From: Burkholderiales bacterium
GTDB taxonomy: Bacteria > Pseudomonadota > Gammaproteobacteria > Burkholderiales > Burkholderiaceae_C
Length of the DNA stretch: 51,355 nucleotides
Direction: 5' to 3'
Assembly: GCA_947446855.1 (NCBI GenBank)
Contig: CANFIH010000009.1
Coordinates: 1-51,355 of the forward strand
The notes beneath the pieces were generated by a model. The model ran no database searches and was not told the DNA's origin. It was given only the letters and a program-made list of their open reading frames with translations. The translations under genes were made by a program, and so were the position numbers. Of the stretch, positions 18,956 through 27,000 are shown piece by piece (the first letter of the stretch is position 1; every line of letters starts with the position of its first letter).

Positions 18956-19276
18956 TTAACGCGGCGCTTGATGCGGCGTTTTTTTGGCGTAATTGCCGCG
19001 CACCAAGGTGATGGGCTTCAACCCTTGCGCCTCCAGTGAATCCGCCAGGGCCTGGCCAGGCTTGGTTTTTTGGCTGTCCGACCGATCACAGCCGTCACAG
19101 CCGCAACCGCCCTGCTGACGCGCCGCGGCGGCCAAGGGTTTTTGCACCAGCAAAGGCAGCGGCATTTTCAGAAGCGCTGTTGCCAGGCGACTGCGCAGCG
19201 CCTTGGGCGCCAGCGTCCACAGCGCATAGGCAAAGCAGCAGCCCACGATGAGCGCCACGGTGAGGGACTGGACCAT
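18956..19276 (-). CDS. Small FeoB-linked Cys-rich membrane protein
   Basis: This 106-residue protein starts at ATG 19276, five bases after the feoB stop, so it belongs to the feo operon. The N terminus has one membrane helix (about 5-24, LTVALIVGCCFAYALWTLA) and two adjacent Cys. The middle contains G-G-C-G-C-D-G-C-D, a Cys cluster plausible for metal or Fe-S binding. The C terminus is basic and soluble. It resembles the small Cys-rich proteins found next to feoB in betaproteobacteria (FeoP/DUF6587-type); I name that family from memory. A role in ferrous iron uptake or FeoB assembly is inferred only from position. The stop is four bases from the convergent tolA stop. Confidence 0.75.
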   Translation of the reverse strand: MVQSLTVALIVGCCFAYALWTLAPKALRSRLATALLKMPLPLLVQKPLAAAARQQGGCGCDGCDRSDSQKTKPGQALADSLEAQGLKPITLVRGNYAKKTPHQAPR

Positions 19277-19281
19277 CGCCT

Positions 19282-21204
19282 TTAGCCGCCCATGGCCTGG
19301 GTCATACGGAAGGTGGCAAAGGCCGCCGCGTAGGCCAGGGCAAACAGGTAGCCGGCCATGAGCAGTGGGTACTTCCAGGAGTTGGTCTCGCGCCGCACCA
19401 CGGCCAGGGTCGACAGGCACTGCGGCGCAAACACAAACCAGGCCAGCAGCGCATAGGCCGTGGCCAACGACCAGCCCTGCGCAATCACCGGCGCCAGCGA
19501 CTCGGCCACACCGCTGTCGGCCGCCGAGAGCGAATACACCGTGCCCAGCGCACCCACGGCCACTTCACGTGCGGCCATGCCGGGCACCAGCGCAATGCTG
19601 ATCTGCCAGTTAAAACCAATCGGTGCGAACACATATTCCAGCGCATGACCGAGCATGCCGGCCAGGCTGTATTGGATGGCAGGGCCCTGGGATGCATCCC
19701 AACCCGCCGGCGGGCCGGGGAATGTGGAGAAGAACCACAAGACCACCATCAGCGAAAAGATGATGCCGCCCACCCGGCTCAGGAAAATGCGGGCGCGTTC
19801 CCACAGGCCCAGCCCCAGGTTGCGCAGGCTGGGCTTGCGGTAGGGCGGCAGCTCCAGCATCAGCGGCTGGTAATGCGACTTCATCCACACCCGCTTGAAG
19901 AGCCAGGCCACCGCCATGGCGCTCACCACACCGGCGACATACAGGCCGAACAGGGTCAGGCCGCGCAGATCAAACCAGCCCACCTGGCGCGCAGGCACAA
20001 AGGCACCTATCAAGAGTGCGTACACAGGCAGCCGTGCCGAGCAAGTCATCAGCGGCGCGACCATGATGGTGGCCAGGCGATCCTTCCAGTTTGCGATGGT
20101 GCGCGTGGCCATGATGCCGGGAATGGCGCAGGCAAAGCTGGACAGCAGCGGGATGAACGCACGGCCGGACAGCCCGACCTTGCCCATCAGGTTATCCAGC
20201 AGAAAGGCGGCACGCGGCAGGTAGCCCGAGTCTTCCAGCAGCAGGATGAAGAAAAACAGGATCAGGATTTGCGGCAGAAACACCAGCACGCCACCCACGC
20301 CGGCAATCACGCCATCCACCAGCAGGCTGCGCAGCGGGCCGTCCGGCATATGGCTGGTGGTCCACGCACCCGCCGCAGCCACCGTGGTCTTGATCACATC
20401 CATGGGGACATTGGCCCAGGAAAACACCGCCTGAAAAATCAGAAACAGCACGGTGGCCAGCAGCACCAGCCCCCACACCGGGTGCATCACCACTGCGTCC
20501 AGCTTGTACTGGAAGCGCCCGAGCGTGGGCACCTGGGGCGACACCAGCGCCAGGATGCGGCGCACGCGGGCCTGCAGTTCGGCCGAGCTCAGGTGCGCCG
20601 GGGTTTCAGGCACGGACTCAGAACCGGCCAGGGTCGCTGCGGCACTGCTGACCGGGCCCGGCGCCTGCGCCAACGCGGCCAGCTGAAGGGCCAACTGCGC
20701 CAGCAAGGCGGCGTGGCCGTTTTTTTGCACCGCCACGGTTTCCACTACCGGGCAACCCAACTCGTTGGAGAGCAATTGCACATCAATCTTCAGGCCGTTT
20801 TCACGGGCCACATCGGCCATGTTCAACGCGACGATCAGCGGCTTGTCCAGCCGCGTGAGCTCCAGCACCAGGCGCAGGTTCATGCGCAGATTGGTGGCAT
20901 CCACCACGGCCACGATGGCATCGGGTGCGGCCTCACCGGCACGGCGGCCTTCAATCACCTCCAGCATCACCTGCTCATCGGGGGTGGAAGGATTCAGGCT
21001 GTAGGAGCCGGGCAGATCGACCACCGAAATGGTCTGACCGGTTTGCAGGCGGGCCGTGCCGACTTTGCGCTCCACCGTCACGCCGGCGTAGTTGGCGACC
21101 TTCTGACGTGCGCCGGTGAGCAGATTGAAAAGCGCGGTCTTGCCGCAGTTGGGGTTGCCGACCAGGGCAATGATCTTGGGGTCGGCTGTGAGGGTCACGG
21201 TCAT
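19282..21204 (-). CDS. feoB: Ferrous iron transporter FeoB
   Basis: FeoB is the inner-membrane Fe(II) importer with an N-terminal G-protein domain. The G1 motif G-N-P-N-C-G-K-T is at residues 16-23, G3 D-L-P-G-S near 62, and G4 N-M-A-D near 128. A helical insert follows to about 240. The membrane part (about 245-640) has the Gate features G-R-A-F-I-P-L-L-S-S-F-A-C-A-I-P-G-I and the C-terminal R-E-V-A-V-G-A-L-G. At 640 residues it is a shorter FeoB than the E. coli one and appears complete. feoA lies three bases upstream. The downstream small Cys-rich gene probably replaces FeoC. Control by Fur is suggested by the palindrome upstream of feoA. Confidence 0.96.
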   Translation of the reverse strand: MTVTLTADPKIIALVGNPNCGKTALFNLLTGARQKVANYAGVTVERKVGTARLQTGQTISVVDLPGSYSLNPSTPDEQVMLEVIEGRRAGEAAPDAIVAVVDATNLRMNLRLVLELTRLDKPLIVALNMADVARENGLKIDVQLLSNELGCPVVETVAVQKNGHAALLAQLALQLAALAQAPGPVSSAAATLAGSESVPETPAHLSSAELQARVRRILALVSPQVPTLGRFQYKLDAVVMHPVWGLVLLATVLFLIFQAVFSWANVPMDVIKTTVAAAGAWTTSHMPDGPLRSLLVDGVIAGVGGVLVFLPQILILFFFILLLEDSGYLPRAAFLLDNLMGKVGLSGRAFIPLLSSFACAIPGIMATRTIANWKDRLATIMVAPLMTCSARLPVYALLIGAFVPARQVGWFDLRGLTLFGLYVAGVVSAMAVAWLFKRVWMKSHYQPLMLELPPYRKPSLRNLGLGLWERARIFLSRVGGIIFSLMVVLWFFSTFPGPPAGWDASQGPAIQYSLAGMLGHALEYVFAPIGFNWQISIALVPGMAAREVAVGALGTVYSLSAADSGVAESLAPVIAQGWSLATAYALLAWFVFAPQCLSTLAVVRRETNSWKYPLLMAGYLFALAYAAAFATFRMTQAMGG

Positions 21205-21207
21205 GGC

Positions 21208-21465
21208 TCAGGCCCCCACCATTTCGGTGTGTGTGACTTCAACACTTTGTGCCTCCACCAAGCGCAGGGCAAACAGGGTTTCGCCAATCTGCACCGCCAG
21301 CGGTTCGCGCCCGCCCGGGCCGCGGCGCAGCATGCGCACCGGCTCGCCGGCAATAAAACCCAGTTCTTCGAGCCGCTGCACCGTGATGCGGTCCACTTCC
21401 GGCGCACCGCTGAAAACCCGCTCCACCAGTGCATGGGCACCGTTGGGCAACTCTGACAAAAGCAT
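21208..21465 (-). CDS. feoA: Ferrous iron transport protein FeoA
   Basis: FeoA is a small cytoplasmic SH3-like protein needed for FeoB function. The 85 residues contain L-E-E-L-G-F-I-A-G-E-P-V-R-M-L-R-R-G-P-G-G and L-A-V-Q-I-G-E-T-L-F-A-L-R, the family pattern. The start M-L-L-S-E-L-P has AGGA in front at suitable distance. It is the first gene of feoA-feoB-small Cys-rich protein, and the likely operator lies 45-75 bases upstream. Confidence 0.95.
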   Translation of the reverse strand: MLLSELPNGAHALVERVFSGAPEVDRITVQRLEELGFIAGEPVRMLRRGPGGREPLAVQIGETLFALRLVEAQSVEVTHTEMVGA

Positions 21466-21510
21466 GGAATATCCTGTGTGGCGCGCCTCCGGAAGGCCCG
21501 GAAGCGCCTG

Positions 21511-21539
21511 TTCTAAATGAGAGTCTATCTCATTTAGAA
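21511..21539 (-). promoter_or_regulatory. Probable Fur box upstream of feoA
   Basis: The arms TTCTAAATGAGA (21511-21522) and TCTCATTTAGAA (21528-21539) form a perfect 12-bp inverted repeat with a 5-bp spacer. The inner 19 bases AATGAGA-n5-TCTCATT resemble the Fur operator core AATGATA-n5-TATCATT, differing by one base in each arm. It lies 46-74 bases upstream of the feoA start, a usual place for repression. Assignment to Fur is inference from resemblance and from the gene controlled. Confidence 0.75.
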
Positions 21540-21610
21540 ATTTACTTGCTCAGCCATTTCCAGCTAACAGAAGGGCCTTTGCGTTAGCGCAAACACTGGC
21601 GCAGTCTTGG

Positions 21611-21779
21611 TGTGTGCCGCTGCCAGTGGGGTAGATAGTTCCGTCCGTGTCGCCCTTGCTGTCGCTGCTTTGTGTACGCCGCTGCCAGCAGGGTAGATGG
21701 TTCCGTCCGTGTCGCCCTTGCAGTCCCTGCTTTGTGTACGCCGATGCCAGCGGGGTAGATGCTTCCGTCCGTGTCCCCC
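21611..21779. repeat. 62-bp tandem repeat, two full copies plus partial flanks
   Basis: Copies begin with GTAGAT at 21631, 21693 and 21755, so the period is exactly 62 bases. The two complete units (21631-21692 and 21693-21754) differ at five positions by my alignment. The third is truncated at about 21779, and part of a unit lies before 21631. Each unit contains TTCCGTCCGTGTCGCCC. Shadow frames run through it, but no protein is recognisable. Confidence 0.85.
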
Positions 21780-22003
21780 GCCCGCTGCGCGGGCTCCTCC
21801 TCTACCTACCGGAACCATCTACCCCACTGTCATCGGCAGCCTGCATTGTTGGCACGCGGCGACTGAACACAAAAAATACAAGGACAGCCAATGCATTCAA
21901 TACCCCTGCGCGCCCACCATGCAGGCAGACGCAGGACGGTGTGGCGCTCCGCTTCGGTAGGTAAAAGGAGGAGCCCCGCAGGGGCGGGGGACACGGACGA
22001 AGC
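21740..22003. repeat. Nested inverted repeats
   Basis: Two inverted repeats overlap. The inner one pairs 21740-21767 (end of the third 62-bp unit) with 21810-21837, about 25 of 28 bases matching, around a 42-base loop that itself holds GCCCGCTGCGCGGGC. The outer one pairs 21761-21815 with 21951-22003 over most of their length with only a few mismatches and gaps. The right copy is flanked by CTCCGCTTCG (21947-21956) and CGAAGCGGAG (21999-22008), forming another stem. The pattern fits a mobile or dispersed extragenic repeat present in two opposite copies. No transposase is present. Confidence 0.75.
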
Positions 22004-22235
22004 GGAGTGCCATAGCGGCCTGCGTCCCGCGTGCCTTATTGCATCAGTGCCAAAGCGGCCCGCTTCAAGAAGTAGCAGTAACTTAACCGGCCTGAATGCT
22101 ACGTCGGCCTGCGTCAAGAAGTGCCGTAAACCGCAGCAACCGATCTATTGGTAAACGATCACAAGTCGATCACGATGCCCCACCACTCCCAAGCGGGCGC
22201 TATGATGCCCGAAACCACCCTTTCAAGCCGCCGAC

Positions 22236-22754
22236 ATGTCCAACTTGGCCGAACAAATTCGCGAAGCGCTGTCGATGTTTGCACGCATCGGCACTGAACC
22301 GGCTTTGATTGGCGGTCTGGCGGTGGTTGCACACCAGGTGGTGCGTGCCACCAAGGACGTGGACTTTCTGGTGGAAGCTGAAGCTGCCAACAGGATTCAT
22401 GACGCGCTGCTGGAGCTGGGCTATCAATGCATCTACCGAAGTGAAGACGCCGCCAACTATGTGCGTGCAACAGAAGGCCTGGATTTGCTCTATGCGCATC
22501 GGCCCCTCGCGCGCCGTCTGCTGGCTCAGGCATCGGAGCGCAACACGCCCATGGGCCGCATGCGCATCATCAACGTCGAGGGTCTCATCGGATTCAAGCT
22601 GCAAGCCTTTGCGAACGATGCCACGCGAATGCGCGACATAGACGACATACGCGCCCTATTGAAAATACACCGTGCTTCCCTCAACATGGACGAACTGCAG
22701 GCGTACTTTGCCCTTTTCAACAAGACGGACCTGCTCCATGAACTACTCGGATAA
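22236..22754 (+). CDS. Nucleotidyltransferase-fold protein (AbiEii/MNT-like)
   Basis: This 172-residue protein has the minimal nucleotidyltransferase pattern near its N terminus: I-G-G-L-A-V-V-A-H (G26, G27) followed by R37-A-T-K-D41-V-D43, i.e. GG...D-x-D with the two metal-binding Asp. The rest resembles DUF1814/AbiEii-type or related small NTase-fold proteins (V-E-G-L-I-G-F-K-L-Q-A, then R-D-I-D-D-I-R-A-L-L). In known cases such proteins act as toxins that modify tRNA or other proteins, or as regulators, but here the function is unknown. The next small frame starts 17 bases before its stop, so they are likely coupled. It stands just after a repeat-rich region, so acquisition by transfer is possible. 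Confidence 0.7.
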   Translation: MSNLAEQIREALSMFARIGTEPALIGGLAVVAHQVVRATKDVDFLVEAEAANRIHDALLELGYQCIYRSEDAANYVRATEGLDLLYAHRPLARRLLAQASERNTPMGRMRIINVEGLIGFKLQAFANDATRMRDIDDIRALLKIHRASLNMDELQAYFALFNKTDLLHELLG

Positions 22755-22974
22755 GTTCGACACAAACGCTGAACTGGATGCAACGCATATGGGCACGGCA
22801 CCCAGTGCTGTACTGGCGCGCGAAGCAGGGATTCCCTTTCAACCCACAGTTAGCCTTCTATCCGAAACAGACCCCTTCGCCGAATGGTTGAGCTTGATGG
22901 AGGTTGTTCACATGCTGTGCCCGGTGTGGACCGTACGTGACAAGCCTATGCAGGGCACGCATTGGCTGCTGTGA
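22738..22974 (+). CDS. Small hypothetical protein overlapping the nucleotidyltransferase gene
   Basis: A 78-residue frame starts at the ATG at 22738, inside the last codons of the upstream gene (17-base overlap), and ends at TGA 22972-22974. I do not recognise a domain. It has an acidic, polar N-terminal half, then L-S-L-M-E-V-V-H-M-L-C-P-V-W and a basic Trp-containing end. No signal peptide is visible. The overlap and ordinary amino-acid composition support it as real; a partner or antidote of the upstream protein is only a guess. The wider open frame begins at 22672, but the part before 22738 is a shadow of the upstream gene. Confidence 0.55.
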   Translation: MNYSDKFDTNAELDATHMGTAPSAVLAREAGIPFQPTVSLLSETDPFAEWLSLMEVVHMLCPVWTVRDKPMQGTHWLL

Positions 22975-23001
22975 CTGTGTCTGAATCAATGCCCTGCCCA
23001 T

Positions 23002-24048
23002 GTGCTCCAGCTCGCATTTCCGCCGTCTTGCGCCTGGCGCTTGGCGCTTGGCTCCGTCATAGCAGTCTGGTGTGTCCAAGCTGGGGCTTTGGGCATTGGG
23101 TATTCACAAACCGAAGTGCCTGCAGGAAAAGGGCTGTCCTACGGGCTTTGGTACCCCAGCGATGCGGTACCCGATATGAAGCGCTTGGGACCGTTTGAGG
23201 TCAGTTACGCGCACAACGGCAAACCTGCAACCCCAAAGACCGGCCTCTTTCCCTTGGTGGTCTTGTCACACGGCAACAGTGGCCGCTTTCGCAACCACCA
23301 CTTGACCGCCGCGGCGCTGGCGGAGCTTGGCTTGGTGGTGGTCGCTCCGCAGCATACGCAAGACCAATTCATCGGCGGCGAACAAACCATAGCGGCAATG
23401 CAAAGCCGGGTGGATGAAGTCAAAGCTGCTTTGGCCGCTGCACGCAGCAATGCTCCGCTCCGGAACAGCATCGACGCGCAAAAGACTCACGCCATCGGTT
23501 ATTCGCTGGGCGGGGCCACGGTTTTGGTAACGGCGGGAGCTGAGGTCGATCTGGCCCTGGCCGATGCGCATTGCGCCAAAAATGCTGCGTTAGACCCGGA
23601 CTATTGCGCCGCTGCGCCTTGGTGGGCACGCTGGCTGGAGCGTGTGCGCGGCATTTTTTCCAGCCAACCCCAGTTGCAAAAACAATCCAACTTTGCGCCT
23701 GCCGCTGTGCGTTTTGACAAGATCGCTTTGGTGGCACCGCTGGGGCAAGGGCTCACACCGCAGAGCTTGGGGACGGTTCACAGCAAAGTTTTGCTGCTCC
23801 CCATTCAGGGAGATCAAATACTGCGCGCGCCGTTTCATTCCGAGTACTTGCGCGGTGCACTCAAGGGCAGCCACGTGCAGTTCAACGCCGAGCTCGTGGG
23901 GCACCACTTTGGCTTCATTACACCCTTTCCCAAATGGCTGACCGATCAAGAAGCGATTCCAATCGCCATCGATCCGCCGGGGTTCAATAGGGTGGCATTC
24001 ATCAGCGAAGCGAACCGCGGCATCTCCAACTTCTTTCTGGCCCCATAA
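23002..24048 (+). CDS. Secreted alpha/beta hydrolase, dienelactone-hydrolase-like
   Basis: This is a predicted serine hydrolase of 348 residues. The GTG start gives a hydrophobic signal-like N terminus (to about residue 30, A-V-W-C-V-Q-A-G-A), so periplasmic or secreted location is likely. The nucleophile elbow is G-Y-S168-L-G-G, the oxyanion region V-V-L-S-H-G-N-S-G, and the catalytic His lies in G-H-H-F-G-F (H301 or H302). The family is the predicted dienelactone hydrolases of COG4188 type; the substrate is unknown. The start is uncertain because only a GTG is available near the signal peptide. It follows the small overlapping gene by 27 bases but need not be part of that unit. Confidence 0.82.
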   Translation: MLQLAFPPSCAWRLALGSVIAVWCVQAGALGIGYSQTEVPAGKGLSYGLWYPSDAVPDMKRLGPFEVSYAHNGKPATPKTGLFPLVVLSHGNSGRFRNHHLTAAALAELGLVVVAPQHTQDQFIGGEQTIAAMQSRVDEVKAALAAARSNAPLRNSIDAQKTHAIGYSLGGATVLVTAGAEVDLALADAHCAKNAALDPDYCAAAPWWARWLERVRGIFSSQPQLQKQSNFAPAAVRFDKIALVAPLGQGLTPQSLGTVHSKVLLLPIQGDQILRAPFHSEYLRGALKGSHVQFNAELVGHHFGFITPFPKWLTDQEAIPIAIDPPGFNRVAFISEANRGISNFFLAP

Positions 24049-24089
24049 GTCGCGCTTCCATTGATTTCACCAGAGGTCGGCCGCATAGC

Positions 24090-27000
24090 TCAGTCATACG
24101 CAATCACCGCCCGCCCCTGGTCCGCCTGCGCCCGCCAGCTCGCCAGCGCCGTATCCGTCGGATAGAACTTCGCCTCCTCACCCAGCGCCAGCACCACCTC
24201 GGCACCCTTGCAACCGTCCACCGGCTCCTCCACCGTGCGTGCTAACTGCAGACGGATGCCCAAGCCCCGCACCAGCTCGCCCTGCTCAGACTGCTCGCGC
24301 TGGGCCGGGAACTCCTTCACCAGCCGCGCAATGTCGGGCGCGCGGCCGTTCACCGTGATGCGCAGGTACTTGCCAAAGCGGCAACGCGCCTGCTCCAGAC
24401 TCCAGATCTGCTGGATGGTGAACTGCATGCCACCCGAGAACCGGTCCGGCTGCGCCTTGCCCATGGCGATTATGAGTTCGTCGTCCTTGAGCAGGTTCTT
24501 GTGCGCATTCAACAGCGCCTCGTCGGCCCGCGCCTCGATGGTGGCGGACTTGTCATCCAGCTTGAACAGGCCGAGCTTGCCGCGCTGGCCGTTGATGACG
24601 CGCAGGTCGTTGACGATGCCGGCCAGCAGTTGCGGCTCGCGCGTGTCCAGCAGTTCTTCGATGGGGCGCTTGGCGAACTTGCGCACCTCGGTTTCCACCT
24701 CGTCAAACAAATGGCCGGAGAGGTAGAAGCCAATGGCGGTCTTCTCAAACGTCAGGCGCTCTTTCACCCCCCAGGGCGTGACTTCGACCAGATCGGGCTC
24801 TTGCGAGCTGGAACCATGGTCATCGTCCGCCATGTCAAACAGGCCGCACTGGTTGGCATTGGCCACCGAGGCGGCGGCAAAGTCAAAGGCCAGGTCGATG
24901 GAGGCCACCAGGCTGGCGCGATTGAGTTGCAGGGTGTCAAAGGCGCCGGCCTTGATGAGAGCCTCTACGCAGCGCTTGTTGATGCGACCGCGTTCCACTC
25001 GACGCGCAAAGTCAAACAGGCTGGTAAACGGGCCGGCTTCGGCTGTCGGCCCCCTGCCCTCGCGCGCCGCCACAATGGCCTCAATCGCTTGCTGGCCGGT
25101 GCCCTTGACGGCACCCAGGCCGTAGCGGATCTGCTTGTCGGAGATGGGCTCGAAGCGGTGGACGCCGCGGTTCACATTGGGCGGCTCAAAGCTCAGGCCC
25201 ATTTTTTCGGCGTCCTGGAACAGGACTTTCAGCTTGTCGGTGTCGTCCATTTCCACTGTCATATTGGCGCAGAAGAACTCGGCCGTGTAGTGCACCTTGA
25301 TCCAGGCCGTGTGGTAGGCCAGCAGCGAGTAGGCGGCAGCGTGCGACTTGTTGAAGCCGTAGCCGGCGAACTTTTCCATCAGGTCAAAAACCTCGTCGGC
25401 CTTTTGCTCGCTGATGTCTTTTTTGGCCGCACCGGCGCGGAAGATGGCGCGGTGTTCGGCCATCTCCTCGGCCTTCTTCTTGCCCATGGCCCGGCGCAGC
25501 ATGTCGGCGCCGCCCAGCGAGTAGCCGCCCAGAATCTGCGCGGTCTGCATCACCTGCTCCTGGTAGACCATGATGCCGTAGGTCTCGGAGAGCATGTCGG
25601 CCACCAGCGGGTGCGGGTACTCGATCACCTCACGCCCATGTTTGCGCGCCACAAAGCTGGGGATCAGGTCCATCGGTCCCGGGCGGTACAGGGCATTCAG
25701 GGCGATCAGGTCTTCCAGCCGCGTGGGCTTGGCGTCGCGCAACATGCGTTGCATGCCGGAGCTTTCAAACTGGAACACGGCCTCGGTCGTGCCCTCCTGA
25801 AACAGGCGGTAGACCTTGGCATCGTCCAGCGGCAGGTTCTCGTAGGCAAAGTTCTCCTGGCCGGGATGGCGCTTGATGATGAACTCGCGCGCGATTTCCA
25901 GAATGGTCAGCGTGGCCAGGCCCAAAAAGTCGAACTTCACCAGGCCGATGGCCTCCACGTCGTCCTTGTCGTACTGGCTCACCGCCGATTCGCTGCCGGG
26001 TTGCTGGTAGAGCGGGCAGAAATCGGTCAGCTTGCCCGGCGCAATCAGCACACCACCGGCGTGCATGCCGATGTTGCGGGTCAGGCCTTCCAGCTTGCGC
26101 GCCAGCTCCAGCAGCGTCTTGACGTCTTCTTCCTTGGCCTCGCGCTCGGCCAGAATCGGCTCGGCCTCGCTGGCATAAACGTATTTGTCGTTCTTCTTGC
26201 CGTCCGTGGGTGGCAGCTGCAGCGTGACGCTGGTGCCCGGCTTGTTGGGGATGAGCTTGCTGATGCCATCGCAAAAGGTGTAGCTCATGTCCAGCACCCG
26301 GCCCACGTCGCGCACCACGCCGCGCGCGGCCATGGTGCCGAAGGTGGCGATCTGGCTGACGGCGTCCTTGCCGTATTTGTCCTTCACATAATCGATCACC
26401 AGATTGCGGTTGGTCTGGCAGAAGTCGATGTCGAAGTCGGGCATGGAGACGCGTTCCGGATTCAAAAAGCGCTCGAATAGCAGCTTGTATTTGATCGGGT
26501 CGAGGTCGGTAATCTTCAGCGCATAGGCCACCAGAGAGCCAGCGCCGGAGCCCCGTCCTGGCCCTACCGGGCAGCCATTCTTTTTGGCCCAGTTGATGAA
26601 GTCGCCCACGATCAAAAAGTAACCGGGGAAGCCCATCTTCAGGATGGTGCCGATTTCGAACTCCAGGCGCTCTACGTATTCCGGCATGGCGGCCTCGCGT
26701 TCGGCCTCCTTGGGGAAGAGATGCAGCATGCGTTCCTTCAGACCCTCGTGCGAGGTGTAGCGGAAGTAATCATCCGGCGTCATGCGCACACCGTCCACCA
26801 ACGGCGTGGGGAACTCAGGCAGCTGCGGCTTGCCCAGCACCAGACTCAGGCTGCAGCGCTTGGCAATTTCCAGCGTGTTGGCGATGGCTGAGGGAATGTC
26901 GGCAAACAGCGCCTCCATTTCGGCCATGGACTTGAAATACTGCTCGCGGGTAAAGCGCCGCACGCGCTTGGCGTTGCCCAGGATTTCGCCATCGGCAATG

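Larger units (their letters stand above)
21540..22235. other. Gene-free region between feoA and the nucleotidyltransferase gene
   Basis: About 700 bases hold the tandem and inverted repeats listed separately and no convincing gene. The part at 22011-22140 has further short repeats (GCGGCC or TCGGCC followed by TGCGTC or CGCTTC, then AAGAAGT). A TATGAT at 22201-22206 could be a -10 box for the next gene, but I see no matching -35. The short open frames here are low-complexity and unlike known proteins. Confidence 0.6.

Noticed and set aside
18951-18985. Terminator between tolA and the feo-linked gene
   Set aside because: A T-run exists, but GCGGCG occurs as a direct and not an inverted repeat, so no stem forms.
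19645-21456. 603-codon plus-strand frame opposite feoB/feoA
   Set aside because: His/Gln/Arg-rich antisense shadow; feoB and feoA are secure.
21611-22140. CRISPR array
   Set aside because: The 62-bp units are contiguous near-identical repeats without unique spacers, and no cas genes are nearby.
24501-26480. 659-codon plus-strand frame opposite dnaE
   Set aside because: Shadow of dnaE codon bias; no recognisable motif.
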